64,000 nucleotides of DNA from Polydactylus sextarius (taxonomy: Eukaryota > Chordata > Actinopteri > Polynemidae): contig CM028926.1 in the NCBI GenBank assembly GCA_016801845.1, positions 6,546,501 to 6,610,500 of the forward strand, in the 5' to 3' direction. Every line of letters begins with the position of its first letter. The first letter of the stretch is position 1. Below are positions 25,001 through 38,100 of this stretch, piece by piece. A model generated the notes under the pieces. The model was given only the letters and a program-made list of their open reading frames with translations, had not been told where the DNA came from and ran no database searches. Position numbers and translations under genes: made by a program.

Positions 25001-28000
25001 ATATTATGCCGTATATATAACATGTTTCCTGTCTACTCCTATACATGAACACTCCCCAGTGTATGGACACAATAGCCCCACCTCTCCGAGGGACCACGAG
25101 AGTGGTGAACTTTCTGTGTGGTCAGCGTGTGTTTCATACCTTAAATGGCTGGTTGGATTGCTTTCAGGCAAGAGCTGAAAGTAGGAGATTGCACTGTAGG
25201 CAGTAGCTTCTTGTCTCCCTCCAGAGACTGAAAGAGACTCTGATGACTAATGAATGGTACATTAAGTGCTGCTGTGACAGCCACAGTGTCTGGGACCTCA
25301 CAGGGTTCAATTACACCTTGCTATACTCCCTGAGCAGTTTCTCAGGCTTTTTTTTTCTTATTGTTTCACAAAAAACTCATACATACATACTCAAAAACAA
25401 ATACACTCAGGCCTACTTTACAATTCGGATGAGATTAGGGTGCGATTATAGTGGAAATATATGTTCTTTTCACTCTGATACATGCCATGAGGAAATTAGT
25501 TTTTTCCCACACATTATTTTGGTTAAAAAGAGCACATCACAATTACAAGACCTAAAGTCAGCAGATTCAAGTTCCCAAGGCAGAGATGAAGAGTGCCTTC
25601 CTTATTTCTGCCTTGCTTTGAGATGACTTGTACATTTTTCACAAGGCTGTTTTCACAAGGAACACAGTTGCTGTATCCTAACAGCTGCACCTTTTGAAAA
25701 AAAATGGATATCACGTCAGCATATGAACAATGTATTTATGTGAAACCAGCGTTGAGTAGCATATTGTTCCAATACACAAAATGTTGGTAGTGCAGTGAGT
25801 GAGTTGTATTTGTTTAAGTTCAACTCAGCTCAAACTTCTCAGTTTTGAATCATGTTTATACTTTGAGGTTTATGAGAGATCACTTGACTTCATTTTCATT
25901 CCTTTCAAATGAACTAAAGTAAAGCAACGAGGAGGCTTGAACCTCCGACTAATAGACCAAAGTCACGACACACATCATAATGATTAACAGGTGCAGTGGA
26001 CATTGATTTTAATTTTAAGTCACACTCTTAACCTTGCCTTTAATCATTGTCACTCACTACACATTATTTGTTCTGGCCCAACACCATCTCACTTTGTTTT
26101 TCATATTTGTGTACACAATGAAAAAGCCCTCAAGCACTTTTATGAGCAGTTCAACAGAAATCGTGTGACAGTAAATGAGCCAAGTCTCCAGCAGTCAGTA
26201 ACAGGAAGGAACACAAGGAGGAAAATATAACACAGGGGTTGAAGGAATTAACATGACCCTTTGTTTTAAACTGCTTACAGGTCAATGGGAAATCTAGTGA
26301 ATAACAATCGACTTTCTCAAAACAAAAATACACACACACCTTAAGTTGGCAAGATGCTATTGATAAACTGCACTACTGCATATAATTTGTCAACTACATC
26401 AGCTCTGAGCATTTGAGCTTTTGCAAACTACAAACACTGTGTTGTCTTTTTCTTATTATTGCAAAGTTGTCTGTTCATTCATGTGGACAGTAATGCACCT
26501 CTTTTCTGCTGAGGTATAAAACTGAGAAATCAAGCGTTCAGAGAGACGGTTAGAGTTGCTTATGGAAGGAAGTAAAGATCTGGACAGCGTCATTGTTTCT
26601 AAGGTGAAATTGTTTTATTTCTCTTTTGAGTCTATTCAAATAATACTGGATTTCCCCTGTGTGTGTGTGTGTGTGTAGCATGAGTCATGAAGCTGATCTG
26701 CTTTTGCTTGTGTATATTTCATATCTTCTCTTGGTTTCTGGTCCCCAGCTTTAGCCATCAGCTTACTCAACCATCATTTCATTGACTTTACCTGCTCGTG
26801 AGGTGTGGCTTGTTTTTGCATCATGGAATCCAAACTCTTAAATAAAAACGACAGCTGATGATTTCATGATCGCTGTAGGTCATCATACCAAACTGGCTGC
26901 TTTCCACAGTAAAAATGCCACTTTATAGGTTTTTGATGGTAAATCTTTCTGTAAAAATGTCCAGATGTGATGCATGACCATTGAATATACAGTTAAATCC
27001 CTTCTTTATTGGGGTTTCCACTCTGACGTCAGTGTTTTTTTGTGTGTGTGTTCATCAGTGTGTATGTTGGTAAGAAAGGGCTAATGCAGCCAGTTTGCTG
27101 AAGGGAAATCGTTACCCTTTCCCCTTAAGCATTTGCACTCATCCAAAGCATTCCCCTCCCTTCCTGACAGCAACTCCAAATTAACACGTCTCTCTGATTT
27201 AGTTATTCTCAAGCTACAGCCAGCTCACCTCCCAACATAGAGCAACTACTGTTTATAGTCAGAGGCCCGTAAGGAGGGGCCGAGAGAAGTGAGTGAAGAA
27301 TTTGAGGTGGATGACTTAGAACAGCGTCCCCACCCCTGTGCTGGGTACAGGAGACGCCAGGTTATTTTTGGAAGGAAAAAAAAAAAAAGGAAGGGGGGTG
27401 GGGGGTAGTGTTTTGAGTTTGTTTCTGGAGACCTCCTGCTCGGCCGGTGTGGAGGAAGGCGGCAGATGTCTCAAAGGTGATGGCCTTGTGTTGTGGATTA
27501 GGCTGGTGTGTGCCCCCACGTGCCACCTTTAAAACTGTCACCATTTCAGTAAGTGTAACAGCTGTTAGTGCTCGTTTTAAGAGGGACGGAGATGGAGGAG
27601 GTGCTGCACTGCATGACTTTGGAAGAAAGAAATTAAGTTAACAGAGAAATTGTGTGGCAGAAGTGTAACGCTGTGTAACCTGTGTAGCCAGTTTACTTCA
27701 GCACTGCTCCACTTCGTCCTCCACCTCTCTCAGAAGGCTCTTTTGTATGTGGACTGTCCTTTGTCCTCCTTTGTCTCACTGAACTTTCCCAAGTGTCATT
27801 TCTGACACTTTGTGATTATTAAACAGGGCTCCATAAGTTTATTTTAGGCCAGTGGAGCACAAGACAAACTGTTGTACTGCTTTGTATAACAGGTAGAGGG
27901 TTGTGTTATTCTGGTCACGTCCCTCTTTCATGGATCTGTTTTGCTTCTCTGTTGAGAAAATCCTTGTTACATTCAAACCTCCTGTTATTCTCTGTAACAT

Positions 28001-31000
28001 TAGCCCAGCTCTAAAGGACTGACAGGCTTGTATTAACTCAGCTCATAATCTTCCAGTACAACACAGTCAAATACAAACACAGTAGTGCTGACTGTCAGTA
28101 ACAGAAATGTTATGTTTTTTTCCACAGCCATATGAATACAGGCATTGATATGCTGTGTAAGTTGAACCAATAGATTCTACTGCAATGTATTAATCTTTTT
28201 CAAATGCATTATATGCCTGACACACAACAATAAAGACAGCTGCGTCTCCATTGAAATGCCTTCATGTGATTGAATAGCGAAGTTTATCAATTTTTAATGG
28301 ATATATGTGAAATGGAAGAAGTCATTCTGTGCTCTTTAGCAGTTAAGCATACTGAGGCCACTTCCTTCTGTCTATATACTATATGAAGGCCATTATTTAT
28401 TCATATATACACAAAAAGATCAATACTCATGTTTTAATCCATTTTCCATTCTGTCATTTCCTCCCCACCTGCTTCTCCTCACAGTGGAGCCGAAGGTGTA
28501 TGTGTCAGCCGGCCCCTCAGCTCTGCTGGATGGTGGGAACGAGTCGCTGGTGGCCACATGCATAGCAGAGCGTGGCCGTCCCGCTGCCGAGGTTTTCTGG
28601 GAGACGGAGCTGTACGGGCGAAGCGAGAGGCAAAGTCAGGACGAGCCTAACGGCACCACCACCGTACAGGTGCACTACATGTGGCAGCCGCAGAGCTACG
28701 CCCAGGGAAAGATGCTCACGTGTGTGGTTCGCCACGCGGCCTTGAAAACGGAGTTCCGCATTCACTACACACTAAACGTTCAGTGTGAGTATTCAATCAC
28801 AGGATCTCTTAAATCCCGCTGCATTGAAAATGATAAATCTGGTGAAATCAGAGTATTTTAATTGTTAACAAATCTAATATTAATGAATAGATGGCAGCAC
28901 CGCCATTAATCCTAAACTTGGTTGCCAAAACCTTGCTCTTCTGTGCCATAGACGGCCACTGTTGTCCAAAAAGGGACGATTTGCTACACTGTGAAGTCTG
29001 TAAAATTTCTACTTTAACACATTAGGAAAAGTTGATTATGAGCCAAATTTTGCTGTTAGTCAAGTACAGAGGAAATAAACTCTTAATGATGAAATTACTC
29101 TTAAAGTTTGTTTGGATTCTGGACAAGAAATGTGTGTGTCAGTTGTACACAAACAATTAAAACACGAACGAGTCACACTGTTGCACTTTGCACTGCAGCT
29201 TATTGTCAGTTCTATATGTCAGTTCTAGTCACCAACACAATAAATTTATCAAAGTTGTATTTATTCACAGGATAATAAACAAATCACCCCCAAACAACTC
29301 AAAATGTACAGAGATAATGATCATATCAGATATTTCTCCAGCTGGATAAAGTAAAAGGAGTAAAATTGTAATTTAATTAAATTTTTAATGTCCGAGTTGT
29401 TCCTGATATAACTACAACGAGCGCTCGACACCAGATCACAGCCATGGCTCTAACTGGGTACCATTAAAAGGTACAGTGTAGCTTATTGGGATTAACCCAT
29501 GCAGATTGTGTGATTTATGTACAGCCTACTCACTACCTTTCCCTCTTCACCCATAAAGAGGCCATTTAAGAGTCACTTTAATGTTATAATCATTGATGCA
29601 TACTTCCTTAGAGAATAGTACCAAGGGTTACTCTGTGTTTGTGCAGGCTAATGAAGGTATTTTATGAAATATTGATCAGGCCTCAGTAGGAACACAAGTA
29701 ACAGGAGGATGCTGGGGCCAGCGGATGGAGTCACAGAAAAACCAAGGTTAATACAGGAAGAAAGAGACTTTCCAGCTCAATAAATCATGTCAAATGCAGA
29801 GGCAAGGGATTTTAAGTGCAAAAGAAGCACAATTTCATGTTGAACTGCGTGAAAAGGGTCAGTGGACACGATGAGCCAAGACATCTTCCTGTGTGCTGTA
29901 ATGAGTTCCTCATTTGTCCTCTAGGGAAATCAAAATGAACAATTGGATATCTAAGTCGGTGTTTGCCATGTTTTATTACAGTGGCATGTGCTGGGCTTCA
30001 TTTAGGCATCCTCCTCCCTTCCTTTGTTTTTTTCTTTGTCATGATAGGCAGTAGAGTTTATTAGGAGCTGCAGTTCATCTACAGTCTGAGTGAGTCTGTC
30101 ATTTTCTAACTTTCTAGCCGCCCAGGGTTGTGTGTTTGTTCTCTTGGCTCACGTTCACCAGCAGGTCCTGTACCGTGCTACAGTCCTGCACAGGCTTTGT
30201 TTTTGTCACCGTTCGCCGTTGTGCTTATAATGCAAACTTTGTTCCTTCGGGGAAAACTCATTTGTCATCAGGTTGCCGGGATCACAGTGACTGATTAAGT
30301 CCTACTCTTTTACCTTTTGGAAAAAAATAAAATAAAATACATCTGTGTGGCTCTCACTATTTTAAGCAATCAAGACCAAGCTTAGAGTGTAGGATGATTA
30401 GAAAGCAGTGTATTAATTGTAAACATTGCTAATTTTCTTATTTTGTTTCACAGTTGCACCAAAGGTGTCAATAATTGGTATTGACAAAAACTGGTATGTG
30501 GGTCAAGAGAATGTGAAGTTCACGTGTGGTGCCAAAGCGAACCCACCTCCTCGTTATTTCACATGGATGAGGTCAGTATCTATCATATCATTACTTCAGG
30601 AAAAACAAAAACATACTTTTAAATGCTGAATGGCCGTGTCTGAATACTGAAGCTGGCGGCTCAAAAAAAAAAAAAAAAAAACCTCAATCTGCGGAAGTGA
30701 AGCAGAAAACCTCTAACCAGTCATAGGAAACAGAAAATCACTTTTTTTTTTCCTCAAAATCTGAATAACTCATTTTCTCTTTCCAACTCTTTCTTCACTG
30801 TAATGTTTTCTATTATTGCTTGAAGAAACACTATGAAGACTTGTGGGATGGGTCTTGAAAAACAGCATTGAGATGCAGTAAAAAATTCTAACTCTGTACT
30901 TTTTGCTGTTTTCATTAAAGCAATGAAGCAGTACTTTATGTGCTTTGAAGTTCGCACGTTTGGTGACATTGGATTTTTGCTGCGGTGCTGCGATGTTGCA

Positions 31001-33183
31001 GCATCCATTGAAAGGCTTTATGTACCGCTTCATGTCCTCATTTCAAGACTGAATACAGTCAAAATAGTTTCTTTCAAACATTATCTGTCCCTGTGGATAA
31101 TTGAGCTGCCACTAGAATGATGAACACATTAACCTAAAAAACAAGCTGAGCACCTAGACACAAATTGAGTTGTTGATAGTGGTGCCTCCACCACCAGGCT
31201 AAAACCTCTCTTTACGTCCTGTGTTCACCAGACGGTGTCAGAGAAAGACTCCGGAGTGTGATATATGTTTGACTGACAAAGAGCCGTTCTATTAAAAACA
31301 CAAGCTCAAAACTGCGATGACAGACAACTCGACAATTTTAGCTCATGTTATTGAGCAGCAGGAGCAGGAGCAGCAGCTATCTCTATATAGCTATTCTATT
31401 GTTAAGCAGCACACACACACACACACATACACACACACTCACTGTCCCCAGCTGGCTACTATTTCCCCCCAGCTGGATTGTGTATGCGCTAGTGGAAAAC
31501 CCCTGAAGAGTTGTGTGTTGGTTTTGTTGATCAACAGTTTAGCAACGGACAAGTGATGATGCAAATACGACATAATAGATCAGCTGTTAATCGCAATTCA
31601 TACAAACTTAAATTAAACAGCAAAGAAGCTCCAGTGTCTAAAGTGCCCCCCACCCCCTCTCTACCCCAACTTTGGAGCCCGGACACTGGAGCTGTCGAAT
31701 GCACTGCTGCACCCATCGCTATAAATAAAAGATTCCAAACGGTTCATGCATCCAAGCAACACTGGTCTATTGGCAGCTCTTTGTCATCATCTTGCTTTGA
31801 AAACAAGAAATATGGTCTCATTTGCCCTGACAGTACCAGTGAAGTCTAGACAGCCAAGCTCTTTATTTTCTTTTTTTCTTCTTCTTCCTCTCTTTTTTTT
31901 TTTGCCTAGCCATGTGCTCAAGCAGAAATCTTTTCCCCTTGACCGATGGTAGAGCAGTCAGCTCAAATTATCAGTCATGTGATCATATAATAGTTGCAGC
32001 AGGCCAACTGAACCAACAGAGTGGTGATGTCATTGGATAGGTTTTTCAGTTATACTGAGAGAGCTATGTTTCTCACGCATACAGTAATAATACAAGACAA
32101 AGTGTTTTTTTTTTTTTTTTTGGCTTCGTATGATTTACTATAAACTGAAATATTTCATTGTTATATCGTTTCACAGATTGGATGGATTGATGCCCGAGGG
32201 TGTTGAGATTTCCAACAACAGCTTTGCTTTCACTCGCCCATTGGAGCGTAATGACTCTGGAGTGTATCGCTGTGAGGTGATGAATGACATCGGTCTCCAC
32301 AGTCAGAATGTAAACCTCCTGGTACAAGGTACGTGTTGACCTCCTTCCTCAGTTTCTTACAAAAGTTACAGGAGATTTTTTTTCCAACCATCTGCTTCCT
32401 TGAATAAATTACCTTTAATAACTAGGAAATCTACACCTTTTGACATTCATCTTGCCGCTCTGATGTAAGATTGCCCTCTCAGTACGATCAGCTCTTAGCT
32501 CAACACCTCTAGCAGAGCTAAGCCTCCGTGTCAATGTCCCTGCCCAGATCTACTTTCACACATTCCTGGCAACAGAGGAGCACAGAGTGCAGATAAAGAG
32601 TATCGGTACCAAATGTTTCCAGTGTTGTGGTTATGGCAACATTAGATTTCTCAGATAAGGAAGAGGCTGTTTACCCCCGCTGGTTCGGCAAAGTTAGTAC
32701 CCGTGTAGCCTTTTCATTCTCCAGTTGTTTTGTTTAAGGTCAAGTTTCACAGCGGGATGTAATGAATTGTGTTCACAGATTTGAGTACCCAGACTTCTAT
32801 GTGTGTATGTAGTATATTGTTCCCTTAAAGACTTTCTGTATGAAATGTGATCAAGTGATTTAGTTTAACTTGAGACTTCGTAGCTTAAAACTAATAATAC
32901 AAGAGAGATCTTCCCTAAATCATCCAAAGGGGTGTCCCTGCATTTGGTTTTGATGAATGTTGTTGATTCATTGACATAAATCTTTGTCAGAAAACTTGCA
33001 GCACATTAAACTGCTCCCATCTGCTTCCTCTGTCTGCTCATGGTCTGCTACTAGAGTTCATCATTGTAAGTCAGGGTGTGGATCCTGAGAACTCTGCATT
33101 TCTTTTTATTTTCATTTCTCCTCTGCTCCTTTTAATCCTTTTCCAAACAAAGCAACTGCTGCTTTTGGACACGTACTCTGCTA

Positions 33184-33242
<59 letters not shown>

Positions 33243-35172
33243 CCTTTGGTTTCTCACTGTAGAGAGCAAAGAGTTGGAGAAGCCCCAAAAAGTGCTGTCA
33301 GGCTCCATCTGTGTAGGGCCTGGTTTGGAGTCCTGCTCCAAACGAAAGCACAGCTGACATCCTGTACAGGACTGACTTGCACTGTGCAATTATCTTGCCT
33401 CTCTTGTCAAATATTAAGTCTTGGGCTCGAGGTCTTTAGCTTCCCTCCCCCATGGCGATAGCCAGGTTTGAGCTCAGCTAGATTCTCTACCCCCTTCATG
33501 GCTGCCTGGTGTAGCTGTTTCACATTCCCAGTTGTCTCTGCAGCCTTGTGGTTTTTGGCTGCTCTCCTCTAAGATGATCAGCTACATGGTTGCAGATGCT
33601 CATAACCTACATGAGTTTAAAATGTCACGCTGCAGGGAGGGATTGATGGTGACTGACGAAGGAGACGATTGCCAATATATCAATTTACTGACCTTGATCT
33701 GTCTCCATTATCCTCCCTCGTGCTTTTACTTTACCCCCAGTCCTTTCGAGCTCGCACACACAGTGTATAATTGCATGTAATTAGATTCTTAGTCAGATAT
33801 ACAAATTGTGGAAATCATTACAGCTCTACAGGGATTCCGGTTTTGATAACTAGTGGCTAAAAACCTCCTGGAGATGCAGACCTCTATTAGTGTGTGAGCC
33901 ATTTTGCTTTGTAGTCAGGCCTTTGATGTTCCTGTGCAGAGATCGACTCGTGGTATCAGGCTGCTCTTCGCCCCAGAGGCTGGAGGTCAGGATGGAGACA
34001 CTTATCCTGACCTTGAGCTTTACACAGCTCTTTTCTCTCTGGCTCTGGCTGCTATCACAATCGCCAGCCACCGGAGGACAAATCAGATGCAGGGACTTCA
34101 CATCGATCACAGTGTTTCATCTTCTCACATGACTTCCCCACAGCAGGGTTTGGAAAGAAAGGGAGAACAGTTAATCGGCTTCACTCAGATGCTCATGAGT
34201 GCATGTCCTCTGTCCTAACACTTGCTGTCTCACATACACCATGACATTTAGCACTTAACCTCTTTCTGCTCCTCACATTTCCCTCATTTTGCTCTACAGC
34301 ACAGCTTTCAACAGATTCTTTGATCTCAAGAGAGGCATGTCTCTACTCCAGCATCACATAGTGTCGTCATAAATTAATCTAAAAACCATCCACACTTGCT
34401 TTGTCAGTTGTTACAGAACATAAAGTGCAGTCTCTCTCCTTTTTAGTTTCATAATTTCTCACTCCATCTGCCTTCCTCTCTGGGTTAAATCTTTTTTTCA
34501 CATGTTCACTCTTTAGATCCTCCGCCCACCACTGCAGCCCCCAGCACTACTGCATCACTCATCCATGACACTTCTGGACCCGGCACTGCAGCGGACCAGC
34601 GGAAATCCCAGTTCACCTCCCCAACCCTGGCTTCTTTAAGTGACAGCAGCCTGGGTACTATAGTTGGCGGTGCAGTAGGTGGAGTTCTGTTCCTGATCCT
34701 TTTGCTGATCCTGGGTGGGGCTTGTTTCATGCGGCAGCGCAGAACCTTCAGGGGCGACTACTACACTAAACAATACTTGGGACCCTCTGACATGCAGAAG
34801 GAGTCTCAGCTAGATGTGCTGCAGCCACATGAGCTGCAGGAGGTCTACGGGGATAAGACCAGCAAAGGCAGCCAGGAGCTAAAACCCAAACTGGGTGGAG
34901 ACATCATTTACCCCGACTACACCCCAGAACGCAAGGATAGGGACGACTGGGCCGACAGGGGGGACAGCCACAGGGGCCTCAAGGAGGGAAATTACTACCC
35001 TGATCACTACAACACCCAAAATATGCATCCCTGTGGGCCTCCTGTGCACAGCCCCATAGTGAACAACGGCTCCCCCTACCTCCCGGAGGACTGCTATGAC
35101 AATGGTACAGACAGCGACTATGTGTCCCACATGGATGGATCTGTGATCTCACGCAGGGAGTGGTATGTTTGA
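9151..35172 (+). CDS. nectin3: Nectin-3, immunoglobulin-like cell adhesion molecule, six exons, 555 aa
   Basis: Calcium-independent adhesion molecule of adherens junctions; nectins pair in trans and couple to actin through afadin. Exons are 9151-9241, 23775-24125, 28485-28784, 30454-30571, 32177-32328 and 34517-35172, totalling 1668 nt in one frame (human 549 aa). Order: signal peptide about 1-31; IgV with C56-C128; IgC-type domain with C173-C227; IgC-type domain with C272-C319, split over two exons; stalk; membrane span about 384-409; cytoplasmic tail. The three nectin IgV motifs are present: TQ in LTQISW, AX6G in AVFHPKYG, and TFPLG. The tail has RRTFRGDYY and GPSDMQKESQ and ends GSVISRREWYV, closest in my recollection to mammalian nectin-3 rather than nectin-1 (ISKKEWYV). 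EWYV is the afadin PDZ ligand. The start has a strong Kozak context (atcATGg) and an in-frame TGA 6 nt upstream. Which teleost nectin3 paralogue (a or b) it is stays open. Confidence 0.94.
9792..9820 (+). repeat. (GT)n microsatellite
   Basis: About 15 uninterrupted GT units in nectin3 intron 1, 550 bp after exon 1. Confidence 0.95.
22032..22063 (+). repeat. (GT)n microsatellite
   Basis: About 16 GT units in nectin3 intron 1, 1.7 kb before the IgV exon. Confidence 0.95.
23775..24125 (+). CDS. nectin3: nectin3 exon 2 (IgV domain)
   Basis: Encodes residues 31-147 plus one base, phase 1 to phase 1, the usual phase of Ig-domain exons. It carries the membrane-distal V domain used for trans pairing: C56, W in QISWE, C128 and the nectin motifs AVFHPKYG and TFPLGN. 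N-glycosylation sites are NIT at 51 and NLS just after. The acceptor is a tandem NAGNAG (CAG at 23772-23774 and 23775-23777). The upstream site gives Ser-Gly and the downstream one Cys at the exon junction. Confidence 0.96.
24126..28484 (+). other. nectin3: nectin3 intron 2
   Basis: 4.4 kb of AT-rich intron. It contains a perfect cAMP-response-type palindrome TGACGTCA at 27024-27031, a short (GT)n near 26660-26678 and scattered A/T tracts. No exon-like homology was seen; the 127-codon frame at 25243 has no domain. Confidence 0.75.
28485..28784 (+). CDS. nectin3: nectin3 exon 3 (first IgC-type domain)
   Basis: Encodes residues 149-247 (plus split codons), exactly 300 nt, phase 1 both ends. 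It begins VEPKVYVSAGPSALLDGGNES, parallel to human VEPTVSLIKGPDSLIDGGNET, and contains C173 and C227 (LTCVVRHAAL). It is markedly GC-richer than the flanking introns. Glycosylation sites are NES at 166 and NGT in the middle. Confidence 0.96.
28785..30453 (+). other. nectin3: nectin3 intron 3
   Basis: 1.7 kb AT-rich intron with consensus ends (GTGAGT...TTTCACAG). I see no repeat or gene in it. Confidence 0.8.
30454..30571 (+). CDS. nectin3: nectin3 exon 4 (second IgC-type domain, first half)
   Basis: Encodes residues 249-286, starting APKVSIIGIDKNWYVGQENV; human has APEVSVTGYDGNWFVGRKGV. Holds C272 and the PPPRYFTW segment. It ends in phase 2, splitting the domain over two exons as in other nectins. 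Confidence 0.95.
30572..32176 (+). other. nectin3: nectin3 intron 4
   Basis: 1.6 kb. Contains an A19 tract near 30663, a (CA)n repeat at 31410-31439 and a T-rich tract near 32105-32120. Nothing gene-like was seen. Confidence 0.8.
31410..31439 (+). repeat. (CA)n microsatellite
   Basis: About 15 CA units with one TA interruption, in nectin3 intron 4. Confidence 0.9.
32177..32328 (+). CDS. nectin3: nectin3 exon 5 (second IgC-type domain, second half)
   Basis: Encodes residues 288-337 after the split Arg codon. It begins LDGLMPEGVEISNNSFAF (human LDGQWPDGLLASDNTLHF) and carries the F-strand motif NDSGVYRCEV with C319. The donor is CAAG|GTACGT, phase 1. Confidence 0.95.
32329..34516 (+). other. 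nectin3: nectin3 intron 5
   Basis: 2.2 kb with a long (CA)n repeat at 33188-33240. This is where other nectin genes place alternative 3' exons for soluble or alternative-tail isoforms; I see no convincing TM or tail exon here. Confidence 0.7.
33188..33240 (+). repeat. (CA)n microsatellite, about 26 units
   Basis: Uninterrupted 53-bp CA run in nectin3 intron 5, likely polymorphic and Z-DNA-prone. Confidence 0.97.
34517..35172 (+). CDS. nectin3: nectin3 exon 6 (stalk, membrane span, cytoplasmic tail)
   Basis: Encodes residues 339-555. A Thr/Ser/Pro-rich stalk (DPPPTTAAPSTTASL) is followed by the span VGGAVGGVLFLILLLILGG, the basic stop-transfer MRQRRTFRGDYY, the nectin-3-like block GPSDMQKESQLDVLQ, a Tyr- and Asp-rich middle part, and the terminal GSVISRREWYV. 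The last four residues are the afadin PDZ ligand. The stop is TGA at 35170. Confidence 0.97.
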
Positions 35173-38100
35173 GCAAAGGAGCGACGGAAGAAAAAAAGGA
35201 CAAATGACTGACTGAGGATAATTTAACAGATGACAGATATAAATATCATTAAATAAAGGTTGTGTCATTTCAGTTAAACAATGAATAAAATTTCTCAGTT
35301 CAGTTTCACAGTGAGCTCCTTGAACAGTACTGCTCTGCCTTGATTGTAACCACTTAACCTTAAGGACAGGACATGTTTGTGGATTCAATTACACTTTTGT
35401 AGCATTTCAAGGAGCTACAATCTGCTGGATGAACTGAGTCGTATTGTCTGTGTGGGCTCGAGAGGCTTTGGCAAACAGTGAACTTTCAACTGATGTGAAT
35501 GAGGTTTTTGTATTCTGCTTGTTTGTGTTTGCACCTGTCTTTAACACAGGTCAGTGGTCAGGTATTCAGAACCTCATCGGTGAAGTATTTATATCCCTGA
35601 CTGACGGAGTTTTGCTCCCATAAAACCTCACAACTTCTGTGGCATTGTGAAAGTGGTGTCTTGATTTCTTACAGCGTTTTCATACAGGTAGTGTGTTTAT
35701 CATGGCTGCAAACCAGTATTTAAAGCAAATTATACTGCATGATTTTTTTTTTTCTAAAACAACAAAAGGTATCTAGTTAAAGGGAAAGTCAAATGATTAA
35801 AAGGGAGGATCACACAGGCATTAAACACAGGGAGAAGAGAGATGACTAATGTGTCAGTAAACAACTGGCGTCTGTAAACTTTAGTGAAGTTCTTCAGTAG
35901 CTTTTGAAAAACTTTGAGCATCTTCTGTAAGTTATTCATGAACTGGCAACTTTGCCACTTGAGATAGAAAAGAGGTCACTCCCTGTTAAATCATTTTCCT
36001 CTCAGCTTCAATTCAGTTTAACCAAACAAACTCCTGTTGATTTGATAAATAATTGATCCTTCAGCAGCAGAAATAGTTTGTTTTCTGTCTCGTCTTGTTA
36101 CAATGGATGAACACTTTTAATGTGAAACGGCAACAGGCGGATGTTTGGTTTGTATTGTCAGTTTAAGAGAGCACACAGTCGACAGTAGCTGGTGAAATAG
36201 TGTTGGGTTACGTACGTGTACTATTTTTCTGTGATTCCCTTGTGTGCAGGTAGTCGACTACAAAACTCCAGAGATGATTACTGAATGTAAACACATGAAG
36301 TGGCTTCTGCTGAAAAAGCATCAGATGGTGTAAAAAAAAAAAAAAAGGGATTTGATTTTTATGAAAATCTTACGGATTATAACTTTAGTCAGTCCCACCA
36401 ATATCAGTATTGAAATGTCTTAATGCAGTCACTTTCTTGCCGTGAAATAGCACAACTCATATTACATTTGTCAGCAAACATCAAAGGAAGCCACCCGGGC
36501 CTTGGCCTTCTCCTCGTAGCCATGATAACAGGCTGCATCGCCGTCTTTGCCATTTTCCCTCCTCCTTTCCTCTGGTTTCTGTCTGTAAGACTAACACCAA
36601 TTGGTCATTATAGTTTTTTATTTAAACATAGGATCAAAGAAAAGTGTTATAAATACCAGATGTGACTGTAACAGCTGTCATCATCTGACATTAGAAGGCT
36701 CCATAAACCACCAACAGTTTCACTGCTCCCGCTCAACACACCACAGCCGTGATTCATGGTGGTAAATAAGCAAAATACTTATTAAAAAGAAACAGAAAAA
36801 AGAGAAATAATAATCTGATCCTCCGGCTTTAGTGCGTATGTGTTTGATGTATGATTATTCAAGTACCTTGGAAACACTGTGAGCGTCTGACATCAGTGCT
36901 GATCACAGAACAGGCTATAATGTTGGGGTTTGGCTCCTCAGCTGCTCCACTGAGGATATACAGCGATCATGGAAAGTAGAAATTGAATCCACAGGGTGAA
37001 AAAAAATCATCTAGGTTAGAGCTGTCTCTGTAACGGCTCCCTAAGGGATTTATTTTTTTATTTTTTCCCCCCCTTTTCCTACGAACAACAAACCCAGTGA
37101 CATTAAGTTGAAACAAAAGAGTTGACCTCATCAGTGATCTCATTTCTTCCTGCTTGATTTGACCTTACATTTTTCCACTTAGTGCTCCTTTTTTTTTTTG
37201 TTTTCTCAGGAATGATACACGGATCAAAGTGGCCTCTGCAAAGCTTCACATGAACGGGGGAATCATACCATTTTTGGAAAGATCCCCCCAAAAAAGTAAC
37301 TATATGTGTATCACAGTGAGATCAGTAGGGGTGAGTGAGTGAGTGGGTGGGGGATACTTTCAGTTTTCCCTCTTTCTGTCTTTCTAATTGGGATTTTATA
37401 GATTGTGGGTTCATTTTCCTCCATATTTTTTTTTAACCCTTCTCCACCCTCATTTTCTCATGCTAGAGCTTTGGTCAAAAAAAAAAAAAAAAAAAAGGTT
37501 TAGATGTCTGAGAATAAACTGCTTTAATGTCTCCGACTCTGTCGCTCTCACTCTCATCGTCAGACACACGCACCCGGTCGACATCTGCCACTGTCGCCCA
37601 CAATCAGAGAGCAGTCTTCACCTCAAACCTTCAGCTTTTTAATTAACTTTCTTTTTTTTTTTTTTCACGACGAAAGTGCTTGCACTCGGCGATACAGTAA
37701 ATAGCACGCCCTCGTCTGCGTGCATACTTTTTTTTTTTTTTTTCCTAAACAGCTGATTCATAGCTGTCAACTTGTTTCTTATTTTGGTGAAGCTCGGCTC
37801 CAAGCAAACTACTGTCTTGATCTTTTCATCAGTTTCTGTTTCGTCTCTTGATTGTTTGACAAAAGCAAAAATGAGCTGGAGTGAAAATGAATGTTTTTGT
37901 TTTGGGTTTTTTTTTTTTTTTCTTTCTGTCTTTTGGATCAGTTTTGTTCAACCGGTTGCATGTAAATTAAATTATTCGCTGCCTTCAACGCTCATTATTT
38001 CTCATCACCGGTGTTTATATACATGTACATAATGCTAATAGGTTAGCGTAGGATTAGCTGTTCCCTTCACTTTGATTTATATTTCCATGTACAGTTTGTT

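Noticed and set aside
25918..25985. tRNA-like T-arm on the minus strand (GGAGGTTCAAGCCTCC)
   Set aside because: The loop would be 6 nt, and no acceptor, D or anticodon arms can be formed around it.
32329..34516. Alternative soluble or alternative-tail nectin3 exon in intron 5
   Set aside because: Other nectins have such isoforms, but no open stretch with a good acceptor, phase 1 and a membrane span or conserved tail was visible.
9151..35172. nectin-1 as the identity of the second gene
   Set aside because: The terminal SVISRREWYV, the MQKESQ block after RRTFRGDYY and the ANPPP segment followed by RLDG fit nectin-3 better than nectin-1.
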